Origin: Omphiscola glabra
Lineage: Eukaryota > Mollusca > Gastropoda > Lymnaeidae
Direction of reading: 5' to 3'
DNA length: 64,000 bases
NCBI GenBank assembly: GCA_964017045.1
Contig: OZ024798.1
Coordinates: 28,882,347-28,946,346 of the forward strand
Shown here: piece by piece, positions 1 to 11,169 of the stretch
Numbering within the stretch: position 1 is the stretch's first letter
How the letters are laid out: the number at the start of each line of letters is the position of its first letter
The notes under the pieces: model-generated
What the model was told of the DNA's origin: nothing
The model's input: the letters and a program-made list of their open reading frames with translations, nothing else
Database searches by the model: none
Program-made: the position numbers and the translations under genes

Positions 1-29
1 TAAAAGGGGCGCCAAAGTTAAGCTTGCCC

Positions 30-111
30 GGGGCGCCAGTCCTGTCACGCGGGGCGCCAGTCCTGTCACGCGGGGCGCCAGTCCTGTCACGCGGGGCGCC
101 AGTCCTGTCAC
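30..111. repeat. Minisatellite, 21-bp unit, about 4 copies
   Basis: Unit GGGGCGCCAGTCCTGTCACG plus one base, nearly identical copies. Confidence 0.9.
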
Positions 112-277
112 TACCACAAAAAATAGTTCACTGACTTTTACATGAAATTCCATATTGCTTTGCGTTAGCTATTAGCACGTGCGCCGTCTTCTGTCAGTTG
201 ATACAAGATGGCGCAAGTCCATACACGATTAACACTGTAAACTTTCAATAACAATATAAATAACTGCATTTATTTTA

Positions 278-412
278 TGTACAATACATTTGGTTGAAGC
301 TTAAAGTAACGTATATAAAAGATGTACAATACATTTGGTTGAAGCTTAAAGTAACCTATATAAAAGATGTACAACACATGTGGTTGAAGCTAAAAGTCAC
401 GTATATAAAAGA
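278..412. repeat. Minisatellite, 45-bp unit, 3 copies
   Basis: Unit begins TGTACAATACATTTGGTTGA and ends GTATATAAAAGA. Copies start at 278, 323 and 368. Between 413 and 710 there is only a poly(A) run (480-500) and unremarkable sequence. Confidence 0.9.
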
Positions 413-710
413 ATATTTATTAAAATCAAAATTACTTTACAAATACGACTGGTCTCGTCAACAGATCTGACGTCCATGCAAAAAAAAAAAAAAAAAAAAA
501 ACAAAAACAAACAAAACCACACTGCACCACGCTGCACCACACTGCCCAGGGTTTTGTGTGGCGAGTCGAGTGCTGGAACCAAACTCAGATATCAAGATCT
601 TATAGGCGAGACAGTAGCTTTGTGAACTCTAAGAGATTTCTCCATCCATTTACGAGCTTATAAAGTATGTCAAAATATTACCTCGTTGTACGGGTATCTA
701 ATTTCTTTGT

Positions 711-788
711 AAAAACCGAAAACCGGTTTTTATCTGGATTGGTAAAACCGAAAACCGGTTTTAATCTGGATTGGTAAAACCGAAAACC
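711..788. repeat. Minisatellite, 32-bp unit, 2.5 copies
   Basis: Unit contains AAAACCGAAAACCGGTTTT and ATCTGGATTGGT. Nothing else is recognised to 990. Confidence 0.8.
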
Positions 789-993
789 TGTGTGTCAAAA
801 TATCCGGTATATCAACATCCCCATTTTAAACTAATACATCTGGGTTGTGGGATGTCTGGAAGATTTTGCCACCCAGACATACGTGTTCCCAATCACCCAA
901 ACATTTTTTAAATCTAAGGAAGTCACGGTTCAGACGCTGATCGAGTTTATTGGATTGTGCTGCATAAATGTTCATGTTGAACTTGAGCCTCAG

Positions 994-1325
994 ATGATAA
1001 CTAGACAAATGTTCATGCTGTACTACAATCTCAGTTGATAACTAGACAAATGTTCATGTTGAACTGCAGCCCCAGTTGATAACTAGACAAATGTTCATGT
1101 TGAGCTGGAGCCACTGTTGATAAGTAGACAAATGTTCATGTTGAACTGCAACCTCAGTTGATAACTAGACAAATGTTCATGTTGAACTGCAACCTCAGTT
1201 GATAACTAGACAAATGTTCATTTTGAACTGCAACCTCAGTTGATAACTAGACAAATGTTCATGTTGAACTGCAACCTCAGTTGATAACTAGACAAAAGTT
1301 CATGTTGAACTGCAACCTCAGTTGA
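994..1325. repeat. Minisatellite, 41-bp unit, about 8 copies
   Basis: Unit begins TTGATAACTAGACAAATGTT and ends AACTGCAACCTCAG. The first three copies are the most diverged. Confidence 0.9.
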
Positions 1326-2228
1326 TTACAACAACAAAAAAGGTGTTCAAGCGCTCGTTGTACAGTTAGGGACCACACAAAAAGCCCGATAACTTTCTAC
1401 ATTTAAAATGCACTAATTCACGACAAGACTAATTGTTCCTTGACGCCCTTTTAAATACATGCCCCTCCCCCTTGATAAACATGCCCCCCTTCCCCTTTTT
1501 GATCAACGTGACGCCCCTTGATCTACATGCCCCTTGCGACGCCCCTGTCGTATAATGTTCGTTTCCTAAATTTAATCACTTAGTCTTAGGGAGCGCTTTT
1601 TTGTGTGACTGAGAACGAGTGGCGCACAGATTTCTTATAAAAACATAATTCCTGCAAAAGTTAAAATCCTAAATAAATATTACTAAGATATGTTCACCAA
1701 AATCCTATATGCCTATACCGAGGTCCACCCCTCTATCCGCAAATTTACCCCCCCCCCCCATAACCGAAACCAAACCCTACCTCAAAGCACCGCCGACTGT
1801 AAGCGATTGTCGGCCCCTGGTTTTGATGGCCTCCCCTTCTCTCCCCTCGGTTCAAACAGCTCTCTAGTCAGTACACATGTTTTCAGGCGTATTTAACCGT
1901 CGAGGCCTGGAACGAAAAGCGGCCGGGCGCATTTATTGGATCCATCGCTTGCTATTTAATTGTAAACGACAGCAACGCCGACCACCGCTGGGAGCATCAG
2001 GGTAATGATGGTTTTGTTGTTTGTTTTTTTGTGGTTGTGTGTTCTTAAAAAAAAAAAACACAACAAAGATAATGTTTTAAGAGAAATTTTTGAAGGAAGC
2101 ATTTCTGTTAAAATGCAGTTTTCGTGAAGTCGCTTGTTTTGAAGTTTATCTCAGAGAGCGCTTTTAGATCATAGATGAACATGGTTTTTTGATTTTACTA
2201 CTAAAAATCCAATATGAAGCTTGCGTGC
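1326..2228. other. No gene seen
   Basis: Contains ATGCCCC-rich low-complexity sequence (1437-1555), a C run near 1750 and AT-rich sequence. The short frame at 1690-1896 has no recognisable features. Confidence 0.6.
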
Positions 2229-2359
2229 GTCCTTTGAATAGTATGAAATTTTAGTGTGTCTTTTGAATAGTATGAAATTTTAGTGTGTCTTTTGAATAGT
2301 ATGAAATATTAGTGTGTCTTTTGAATAGTTGAAATTTTAGTGTGTCTTTTGAATAGTAG
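2229..2359. repeat. Minisatellite, 29-bp unit, left part
   Basis: Unit GAAATTTTAGTGTGTCTTTT followed by GAATAGTAT/G, about 5 copies. The array is interrupted by the element at 2368-4743 and resumes at 4744. Confidence 0.9.
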
Positions 2360-3786
2360 GAAATTTTGGTAACCAGACAAAACGACAAAACGACAAGTGA
2401 CAAAACGACAAGTGACAAAACAACAAGTGACAAAACGACAAGGTGACAAAACGACAAGATGACAAAACGACAAGGTGACAAAACGACAAGTGACAAAACG
2501 ACAAAGTGACAAAACGGCAAGGTGACAAAACGACAAGTTTTCAACGCCAACTCATCCACCGTCTTTAATGCCTTACATACAATAAAGTAAGGTCAATGTT
2601 TAAGATATTTTACATGCCTCATCGTTGGAGAAACACGGTATTCGGTTATCAGACTTGCGCATAATTACATTAAAATGAGATTAATTACCATTAGAATTAC
2701 ATGACCTATATTTGTAATTATCTACAATTTACATTACTTCATTCAAAAGTGTACTTAATTACCATTACAAATTACTCCACTATTGACCTGTAATTACAAT
2801 TACTTTTTTTTTAATTTAAACATTTTTTAGTTAGTCATATTTCCTTTTACAGTGCAGTACATGTACATTTTTGGGAACCCGCTTTTGAATTTTATTGTTA
2901 TACAAGAAAGTAAGAGAAGTTCATTAAATGATTTTACTGTATATTTGAATACACAATCATATTTTGTAGCAGACCCTTAAAAATTCAGTGATTGTCTGTG
3001 TGTATGAGCAACCATGACATAATTTAAATTATAATGTTCAGCTTGCTCATTCCTTGGAGACAAAATGTATGTTATATTGGGTCAAAGTACTATATGAGTA
3101 TGTTGTATACCATGACACTATATTCATAAAGATGTGATCTGCTATTCAGTATTTTCACTTTTACTCTGAAAATAAACATTTACTGAGCAATTAAAAAAGG
3201 ACAATTACATGGATATTAATTAATTACAATTACTAATTACAGTAATTAAAAATAAAATGTGTAATTAATTAAAGTTTTTAATTATTATCTCAAGTATGTC
3301 TGTTATTATGCATAAGATTAGGATCTCAAAAGGTCTATTACTATCTAATTACACTGTACAGGAAACTGCACTAACACAGCACTACACTGTTGCACACCAA
3401 CCCCATCTTCTAGAGCACATGTGTCAAACTCAGGTTATTTTTCATCACCACTAACACAGAATTAGGCGGACGACTCCACTAAGAAAGTAACAATATTTCA
3501 AACCCATCGCTGTGAACATCAAAGCTCTTTGATGTGACCGCCGCACGAGTTTATCATGTTTTCAACCTGTAACCGGACAAAACGACAACTGACAAAACGA
3601 CAAGGTGACAAAACGACAACTGACAAAACGACAACTGACAAAACGACAAGGTGACAAAACGACAAGGTGACAAAATGACAAGGTTTGAGGTTAGGGTTAG
3701 GGTTAGTCTGATAATCCAATACCGTGTTTCCCCAACTATAAGGCATGTTAAATATAAAAAAAAAGTTGACCATACTTTATTGTATG

Positions 3787-3947
3787 CAGTGGCGTAGCGA
3801 GCTTAACTCGCGCCCGGGGCACAATACCCTGTTAGCGCCCCCCTATTCGAAAACCATACAATATTATAGTAAAATATACCATTTGGCGCCCCTTTGTGAG
3901 TAGCGCCCGGGGCATGATGCCTCCTTGCCCCCCTCACTACGCCACTG
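3787..3947. mobile_element. Short inverted-repeat element (CAGTGGCGTAG family), copy 1
   Basis: 161-bp element with termini CAGTGGCGTAGCGAG and CTCACTACGCCACTG, flanked by identical 8-bp duplications ATTGTATG (3779-3786 and 3948-3955). The internal CGCCCGGGGCA blocks are shared with the copy at 45908. It is nested inside the larger element 2368-4743. Non-autonomous; hAT-like by duplication length and CAG ends. Confidence 0.85.
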
Positions 3948-3960
3948 ATTGTATGCTAGG

Positions 3961-4578
3961 CAGTGGTTCCCAACCTTTTTTGTGCCATGCCCCACCTAAG
4001 CCTGTGTTTCCCAACCTTTATTGTGCCATGCCCCACCTAAGCCAGTGTTTCCCAACCTTTTTCGTGCCATGCCCCACCTAAGCCAGTGTTGCCCAACCTT
4101 TTTTGTGCCATGCCCCACCTAAGCCAGTGTTGCCCAACCTTTTTTGTGCCATGCCCCACCTAAGCCAGTGTTGCCCAACCTCTTTTGTGCCATGCCCCAC
4201 CTAAGCCAGTGTTTCCCAACCTTTTTTGTGCCATGCCCCACCTAAACCTTTCTAAAATTCTTTGCCGCCATATAACATATACATAATTTGTAATATTCAA
4301 AAATACGGTTGTTCAGCCAAGAAGCTTTAATGATAGATTTTAGGAAGAAATCACTAGGAAATTGGTGAGGAAACATAGTAAGTAAATTTTCAAAACATAT
4401 ATGGAGAACTGACATTCATGTATGAAATAATTTTAATGAAATATTTTTCCAAATTATTTTAATTATTAGTAATAATTTATTGTTTAACGTTAGTGAGATG
4501 TTTGTGTTTTCAAGTTCTAGATAGCTCATTTTCAAATTGCCCCACTGTGGGGCGTGGGCCCCACGTTGGGAAACACCG
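3961..4578. mobile_element. hAT-like element with amplified left end
   Basis: Left end CAGTGGTTCCCAACCTTTTT and right end CACGTTGGGAAACACCG are inverted repeats. Flanks ATGCTAGG (3953-3960) and ATGTAAGG (4579-4586) agree at 6 of 8. The first ~42 bp (CCCAACCTTTTTTGTGCCAT and following) are repeated about six to seven times to position 4250, each unit restating the terminal motif. The remainder is AT-rich. Its left flank overlaps the duplication of the neighbouring element at 3787. Confidence 0.75.
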
Positions 4579-4743
4579 ATGTAAGGCATTAAAGACAGTG
4601 GAGGCGTAGAAGACTTGTCGTTTTGTCACCTTGTCATTTTGTCACCTTGTCATTTTGTCACCTTGTCGTTTTGTCACTTGTCGTTTTGTCACTTGTCGTT
4701 TTGTCCCTTGTCATTTTGTCACTTGTCGTTTTGTCATGGAACC

Positions 4744-4862
4744 GAAATTTTAGTGTGTCTTTTGAATAGTAGGAAATTTTAGTGTGTCTTTTGAATAGTA
4801 GGAAAATTTTAGTGTGTCTTTTGAATAGTAGGAAAATTTAGTGTGTCTCTTGAATAATTTGA
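4744..4862. repeat. Minisatellite, 29-bp unit, right part
   Basis: Continuation of the array at 2229-2359 in the same orientation, about 4 copies. It grades into irregular GTGTCTG units at 4862-4995. Confidence 0.85.
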
Positions 4863-4995
4863 ATTTGGTGTCTGCTGACCAATAGGAAATTTAAGTGTCT
4901 GCTCGAGTGTCTGTGGAAAAATGTGAATTGGGAATGTGTCTGTTGAAGAGTTTAATTTTTGAGTGTGTCTTTATTTTGAACCAAAGTCTGAGTGT

Positions 4996-5368
4996 GTCTG
5001 TGGATCAAAAAGGAAGATGGTGTCTGTGGATCAAAAAGGAAGATGGTGTCTGTGGATAAAAAAGGAAGATGGTGTCTGTGGATCAAAAAGGAAGATGGTG
5101 TCTGTGGATCAAAAAGGAAGATGGTGTCTGTGGATCAAAAAGGAAGATGGTGTCTGTGGATCAAAAAGGAAGATGGTGTCTGTGTATCAAAAAGGAAGAT
5201 GGTGTCTGTGGATAAAAAAGGAAGATGGTGTCTGTGGATAAAAAAGGAAGATGGTGTCTGTGGATCAAAAAGGAAGATGGTGTCTGTGGATAAAAAAGGA
5301 AGATGGTGTCTGTGGATCAAAAAGGAAGATGGTGTCTGTGGATCAAAAAGGATGATGGTGTCTGTATC
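4996..5368. repeat. Minisatellite, 26-bp unit, about 14 copies
   Basis: Unit GTGTCTGTGGATCAAAAAGG plus AAGATG. The unit is not a multiple of 3, so all three frames stay open and give spurious proteins on both strands. The main variant swaps ATCAAAA for ATAAAAA. Confidence 0.95.
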
Positions 5369-5628
5369 CCAAAACGAACAAAAAACACACACACTAAAAT
5401 TATAAGTAAGGGTTCAGTCGAGAGTATTTCAATTCAAATGTCCCGAGCTCGCCCCCCCCCCCTCACCCTCAACGGGAATAGACGCGGTTGATTCGGTGCT
5501 GGTATGAATATTTGATGGGTCAATGAAACGTTTGTTATGACGGGGCCGTCATCAGCGAGTTGGGCTGGAGAGTGGCATAATTATGTGGGCAACTGTGAGC
5601 ATATTGCGCTGTGTTGTTGCCGCTAGAA

Positions 5629-5775
5629 CATAATGTCATACAGTTAGAACGTATAATGTCATACAGTCAGAACATGATGTCATACAGTCAGAACATGATG
5701 TCATACAGTCAGAACATGATGTCATACAGTCAGAATGTGATGTCAGAATTCATACAGTCAGACATGATGTCGGTA
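5629..5775. repeat. Minisatellite, 21-bp unit, about 6 copies
   Basis: Unit CATACAGTCAGAACATGATG plus one base. A C20-class homopolymer follows at about 5802-5822. Confidence 0.9.
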
Positions 5776-6727
5776 TAAGAATAAAGCCGGACGCTGTCTC
5801 TCCCCCCCCCCCCCCCCCCCCCGTAATCCTGCACCATATGAAATGTCACATTTACTTTAAAAAAAACAACAAACAACCATAAACCCATGCTGGAGCTCCA
5901 CGTTTCTCCCCTTTTATTATTTTGGACCCGCCCCTGAAATCACCAACAACTGATTTGAAATGTGGCAAAGAAGTAGGCGTGTAAATATCTTGAACTTTGG
6001 TATTAAAACCATTACGCTCTTTGAATTTTAGTCAGTACCACCGACTCACTGAGGTCAAACACCTCGTCATATAGATATCCTCCTTCCAGCGCACCCCCCC
6101 CCCCCCTTTTGTTCGTGAAATAGATATACACCAGCTAGTCCTTCAGTGATAAATATACCGGCAAGCGGCGCCCTTCGCATGATATAAATTTACACGCATA
6201 AGTGGCGCCCCTCGTAATAAAAATTACACCCCGGCCAGCGTACCCCCCACCATATAGTTATACAGCATCTAGCGCCCGCCCCCTCTCAGCACCGCTCCCG
6301 CGCCACACGAGTGGTGGGCTACAGTGGTGACGACCGTTGTTGTATTGCGTGAAATGATTCTCTAGAAGAATATGAAGGGTGGTGTTAGCTGTCGTGTTTA
6401 ATGCTCTCCCAACAGCTCGACCTGTCGAGCCGGACGGAGACGAGGAATGTTGTTATGATAGCCCAGCGGTTCTCAAGGTGTCAGAGTGTCGGCGGCCGTC
6501 ATCTCAAACTCCAAACTGTTTGCCGAAGTGAGTGACGTAGAAGTATCCCCAACGAATACACATTAAAATAGAAATAATACATTGGGAAGTATTATAGCCA
6601 GTAGATACTGAAGTTACCCACGCCATCATATGTATAAATATTTACCCGGAGCGGAAACTTCTGAGATGACAGAAGTATTAGAAGCTGAATACCCGGCTTC
6701 TCTAAATAAATGTTAGACTCCTTCGAC
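5776..6727. other. No gene seen
   Basis: Homopolymer C runs (5802-5822, about 6095-6107) and a decayed dispersed repeat with GGCGCCC blocks at 6110-6300. The rest is unremarkable. Confidence 0.6.
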
Positions 6728-6890
6728 CAATGACTCTCAAAGTACCGGTGGCTCTCAAAGTACCGGTGGCCGAGACTCCCTCGACCAATGGCTCTCAAAG
6801 TACCAGTGGCACTCAAAGTACCGGTGGCTCTCAAAGTACCGGTGGCCGAGACTCCCTCGACCAATGGTTCTCAAAGTATCGGTGGCCGAT
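6728..6890. repeat. Minisatellite, 18-bp core TCTCAAAGTACCGGTGGC
   Basis: Irregular array of the 18-mer separated in places by CCGAGACTCCCTCGACCAAT. Confidence 0.85.
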
Positions 6891-7744
6891 AACTTCGAAA
6901 AGTGGGAAAAGAAGATAAGGGCTGGAGTGGAAACAAGTTAAAGGGTTCATAATGTTGCTGAACCCTTGGGATCGGGGTTGAAGTGCAAGTGCTTATGAAA
7001 TGCTAATGAGTACGTGGTGTTTACAATTGACCACTGACCACTACTGTGGTGTTGAAAAAAACACCATTTTTTACACACGGTTAATGGAGGAGAGTCGATA
7101 GGTGTAGTATTCCGTTATGTGTATTGTATTTATACTCCTTTGCATAATGACATACTACATTACATAATTACACACTATATAATATAATAAAAAAATTACA
7201 TACCGGTACTATATTACACATTACATTACATAATACAATTACGTGCTACATGATTATATACTGCGTACTACATTACATACAAATATACTACATACATTAT
7301 ATACTAAATTAAAAAGCTATTTTAGTCCGAGATCAGGAAAGCATCTATTCATGTTTATATTACAGCTTCCGTTGCTGTCAGTCATGTGACAGAAAAACAT
7401 GTTTAGCTGTTGTTTGTTTCTTTTGTTGGGGGGGGGGGGCAGTTGGGTTGTATGTCAATTCCTGGACTGTCAAGTGGTCCATCACTTAATGACACGCATT
7501 GAGAATCACTGGTGGTGTAGCCGCACTTGAACTCGTCCCCTGGTGTTTGCCCCCCCCCCCGGTACTTGGATGAGACGGCCTTCACTTCCCCTTTCTTCCT
7601 GGTGTTGCTTTCTCTTATTTCCTCTCGTCTGCTGCACTGTCTTGAGTTTGGTTGTTTAAAATGTCCAAATAGCGCTATGAACTTGTGGTTTTTTTAAAAT
7701 ACAAAATAAGTGTGTGTGTCCCGGAGGTGGCGCTGAAAGAAAGA
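6891..7744. other. No gene seen
   Basis: AT-rich 7100-7330 with repeated TACATTACATA-like words; G run near 7427 and C run near 7550. No coding signal. Confidence 0.6.
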
Positions 7745-8388
7745 GATTAATCTTAGTTCAGGTTTCCGATTAATCTTAGTTCAGGTTTCCGATTAATCTT
7801 AGTTCAGGTTTCCGATTAATCTTAGTTCAGGTTTCCGATTAATCTTAGTTCAGGTTTCCGATTAATCTTAGTTCAGGTTTCCGATTAATCTTAGTTCAGG
7901 TTTCCGATTAATCTTAGTTCAGGTTTCCGATTAATCTTAGTTCAGGTTTCCGATTAATCTTAGTTCAGGTTTCCGATTAATCTTAGTTCAGGTTTCCGAT
8001 TAATCTTAGTTCAGGTTTCCGATTAATCTTAGTTCAGGTTTCCGATTAATCTTAGTTCAGGTTTCCGATTAATCTTAGTTCAGGTTTCCGATTAATCTTA
8101 GTTCAGGTTTCCGATTAATCTTAGTTCAGGTTTCCGATTAATCTTAGTTCAGGTTTCCGATTAATCTTAGTTCAGGTTTCCGATTAATCTTAGTTCAGGT
8201 TTCCGATTAATCTTAGTTCAGGTTTCCGATTAATCTTAGTTCAGGTTTCCGATTAATCTTAGTTCAGGTTTCCGATTAATCTTAGTTCAGGTTTCCGATT
8301 AATCTTAGTTCAGGTTTCCGATTAATCTTAGTTCAGGTTTCCGATTAATCTTAGTTCAGGTTTCCGATTAATCTTAGTTCAGGTTTCC
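7745..8388. repeat. Minisatellite, 23-bp unit, 28 apparently identical copies
   Basis: Unit GATTAATCTTAGTTCAGGTT plus TCC. 644 bp is exactly 28 units, and I see no substitution in any of them. All frames contain stops. Each unit has a palindromic GATTAATC. Confidence 0.97.
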
Positions 8389-8474
8389 GTAACAGGTCCT
8401 TGTAAGACGGCTGAGTGTTGAATTCTACCAATGAAGCTTCTCGTCATCTGTTCAAGTTGTTTGGCCGTTTGAAA

Positions 8475-8656
8475 GTAAAGAGTGAGAGATGAGGGTTGGT
8501 TCTTGTAAAGAGTGAGAGATGAGGGTTGGTTCTTGTAAAGAGTGAGAGATGAGGGTTGGTTCTTGTAAAGAGTGAGAGATGAGGGTTGGTTCTTGTAAAG
8601 AGTGAGAGATGAGGGTTGGTTCTTGTCAAGAGTGAGAGATGAGGGTTGGTTCTTGT
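8475..8656. repeat. Minisatellite, 30-bp unit, 6 copies
   Basis: Unit AAAGAGTGAGAGATGAGGGT plus TGGTTCTTGT. A single A/C difference is visible in the last full copy. The antisense frame reads as a repeated peptide, an artefact of the 30-bp period. Confidence 0.95.
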
Positions 8657-8924
8657 TGGGGGGGGGGGGGTGACGTATCACATGGTTTACCAAAAATCCA
8701 GGAGAGGAGGAGATGTTGGAGGGGAGGGGTGAGGTGGGGGATGTGGAGGCAGAGCCTGAATGTAGCGGCTTTGGGAAATGTAATACATCTTGTAAATGCT
8801 GTAAAGTATTAAATATGTCATAAATATCTCTAAATACATATATCATGTCATCTGTTAACGCATATATCTCTATACAAACGTCTACATACTGTAACCTAAC
8901 ATAATTTTGTGTTATTCCTCAATA

Positions 8925-9118
8925 CAGAGGAGAAGGTAAGGGGGGGGGGCAGAGAAGAACAGATGTCCCTGGGCGCCAGACTAGTTAGGGGCGCCAAAAT
9001 GTGCGTTGAAATTATTTTATTAATGAAAATAATGGGTCTGGGGGTTGAAAAAAGGAAGGTAGGGGTCTTTAAAATGAATCTTGTCTCCCGGGTGCCAAAC
9101 ACTCTAGCTACGCCTCTG
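8925..9118. mobile_element. Short inverted-repeat element (CAGAGGCGTAG type)
   Basis: Right end CTAGCTACGCCTCTG mirrors the left end CAGAGGAGAAGGTAAGG with several substitutions. Flanks CCTCAATA (8917-8924) and CATAAATA (9119-9126) agree at 6 of 8. The interior carries GGGCGCCA blocks typical of this group. Confidence 0.5.
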
Positions 9119-9289
9119 CATAAATAATACCCAGTACTGTTGCCTGGGTGTGTAGAAATAGTTTGAGAACCTCGCTATCAAGCTGTACACTTAATTCGTT
9201 AATGAGAACTCACGATCGATTGATTTAATAGTGTAGAGTGCATGTGTGCGTGTGTGCATGTGTGCGTATAGAAATTTTGAGTATTTGTT

Positions 9290-11169
9290 TTCATAAAAAC
9301 ATGTGCAGGTGTGCGTGTGTGCATGTGTGCGTGTGTGCAGGTGTACGTGTAGAAAGTTTGAGTACTTGTTTTCATACAAACACGTGCAGGTGTGCGTGTA
9401 GAAAGTTTGAGTACTTGTTTTCATACAAACACGTGCAGGTGTGCGTGTAGAAAGTTTGAGTACTTGTTTTCATACAAACACGTGCAGGTGTGCGTGTAGA
9501 AAGTTTGAGTACTTGTTTTCATACAAACACGTCCAGGTGTGCGTGTAGAAAGTTTGAGTACTTGTTTTCATACAAACACGTCCAGGTGTGCGTGTAGAAA
9601 GTTTGAGTACTTGTTTTCATACAAACACGTGCAGGTGTGCGTGTAGAAAGTTTGAGTACTTGTTTTCATACAAACACGTGCAGGTGTGCGTGTAGAAAGT
9701 TTGAGTACTTGTTTTCATACAAACACGTGCAGGTGTGCGTGTAGAAAGTTTGAGTACTTGTTTTCATACAAACACGTGCAGGTGTGCGTGTAGAAAGTTT
9801 GAGTACTTGTTTTCATACAAACACGTCCAGGTGTGCGTGTAGAAAGTTTGAGTACTTGTTTTCATACAAACACGTCCAGGTGTGCGTGTAGAAAGTTTGA
9901 GTACTTGTTTTCATACAAACACGTCCAGGTGTGCGTGTAGAAAGTTTGAGTACTTGTTTTCATACAAACACGTCCAGGTGTGCGTGTAGAAAGTTTGAGT
10001 ACTTGTTTTCATACAAACATGTCCAGGTGTGCGTGTAGAAAGTTTGAGTACTTGTTTTCATACAAACACGTCCAGGTGTGCGTGTAGAAAGTTTGAGTAC
10101 TTGTTTTCATACAAACACGTGCAGGTGTGCGTGTAGAAAGTTTGAGTACTTGTTTTCATACAAACACGTGCAGGTGTGCGTGTAGAAAGTTTGAGTACTT
10201 GTTTTCATACAAACACGTGCAGGTGTGCGTGTAGAAAGTTTGAGTACTTGTTTTCATACAAACACGTGCAGGTGTGCGTGTAGAAAGTTTGAGTACTTGT
10301 TTTCATACAAACACGTGCAGGTGTGCGTGTAGAAAGTTTGAGTACTTGTTTTCATACAAACACGTCCAGGTGTGCGTGTAGAAAGTTTGAGTAATTGTTT
10401 TCATACAAACATGTCCAGGTGTGCGTGTAGAAAGTTTGAGTACTTGTTTTCATACAAACACGTCCAGGTGTGCGTGTAGAAAGTTTGAGTACTTGTTTTC
10501 ATACAAACATGTCCAGGTGTGCGTGTAGAAAGTTTGAGTACTTGTTTTCATACAAACACGTGCAGGTGTGCGTGTAGAAAGTTTGAGTACTTGTTTTCAT
10601 ACAAACACGTCCAGGTGTGCGTGTAGAAAGTTTGAGTACTTGTTTTCATACAAACACGTGCAGGTGTGCGTGTAGAAAGTTTGAGTACTTGTTTTCATAC
10701 AAACACGTGCAGGTGTGCGTGTAGAAAGTTTGAGTACTTGTTTTCATACAAACATGTGCAGGTGTGCGTGTAGAAAGTTTGAGTACTTGTTTTCATACAA
10801 ACACGTGCAGGTGTGCGTGTAGAAAGTTTGAGTACTTGTTTTCATACAAACACGTGCAGGTGTGCGTGTAGAAAGTTTGAGTACTTGTTTTCATACAAAC
10901 ACGTGCAGGTGTGCGTGTAGAAAGTTTGAGTACTTGTTTTCATTCAAACACGTGCAGGTGTGCGTGTAGAAAGTTTGAGTACTTGTTTTCATACAAACAT
11001 GTCCAGGTGTGCGTGTAGAAAGTTTGAGTACTTGTTTTCATACAAACATGTCCAGGTGTGCGTGTAGAAAGTTTGAGTACTTGTTTTCATACAAACATGT
11101 CCAGGTGTGCGTGTAGAAAGTTTGAGTACTTGTTTTCATACAAACATGTCCAGGTGTGCGTGTAGAAAG
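9290..11169. repeat. Minisatellite, 49-bp unit, about 38 copies
   Basis: Unit contains AGTACTTGTTTTCATACAAA then CACGTGCAGGTGTGCGTG. Two positions vary in blocks: by my count about 19 copies have CACGTGCAGG, 10 CACGTCCAGG, 7 CATGTCCAGG and 2 CATGTGCAGG. The first form carries a CACGTG E-box. A GT/GTGTGC simple repeat (9235-9345) precedes it. Confidence 0.97.

Larger units (their letters stand above)
2368..4743. mobile_element. Inverted-repeat DNA element with tandemly repeated termini
   Basis: Left terminus GGTAACCAGACAAAACGAC; the right terminus in reverse complement is GGTTCCATGACAAAACGAC. Each arm continues as a tandem array of a TGACAAAACGACAAG-like unit (2380-2540; 4616-4736). The element interrupts a 29-bp minisatellite, and GAAATTTT is present on both sides (2360-2367 and 4744-4751), which fits an 8-bp target duplication. 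Inside, 2530-2660 is the inverted counterpart of about 3715-3786 plus 4579-4620. A third block of the same unit lies at 3568-3690, so the region could also be two overlapping copies. No transposase was found; 2660-3560 is AT-rich with no recognised content. Confidence 0.55.

Noticed and set aside
7745..8388. CRISPR-like regular array of a 23-bp repeat
   Set aside because: There are no spacers; copies are directly adjacent, the genome is animal, and no cas genes exist.
8379..8846. 155-codon antisense frame with a repeated NQPSSLTLYK peptide
   Set aside because: The period is the 30-bp minisatellite; flanking parts have no family features, splice context or promoter.
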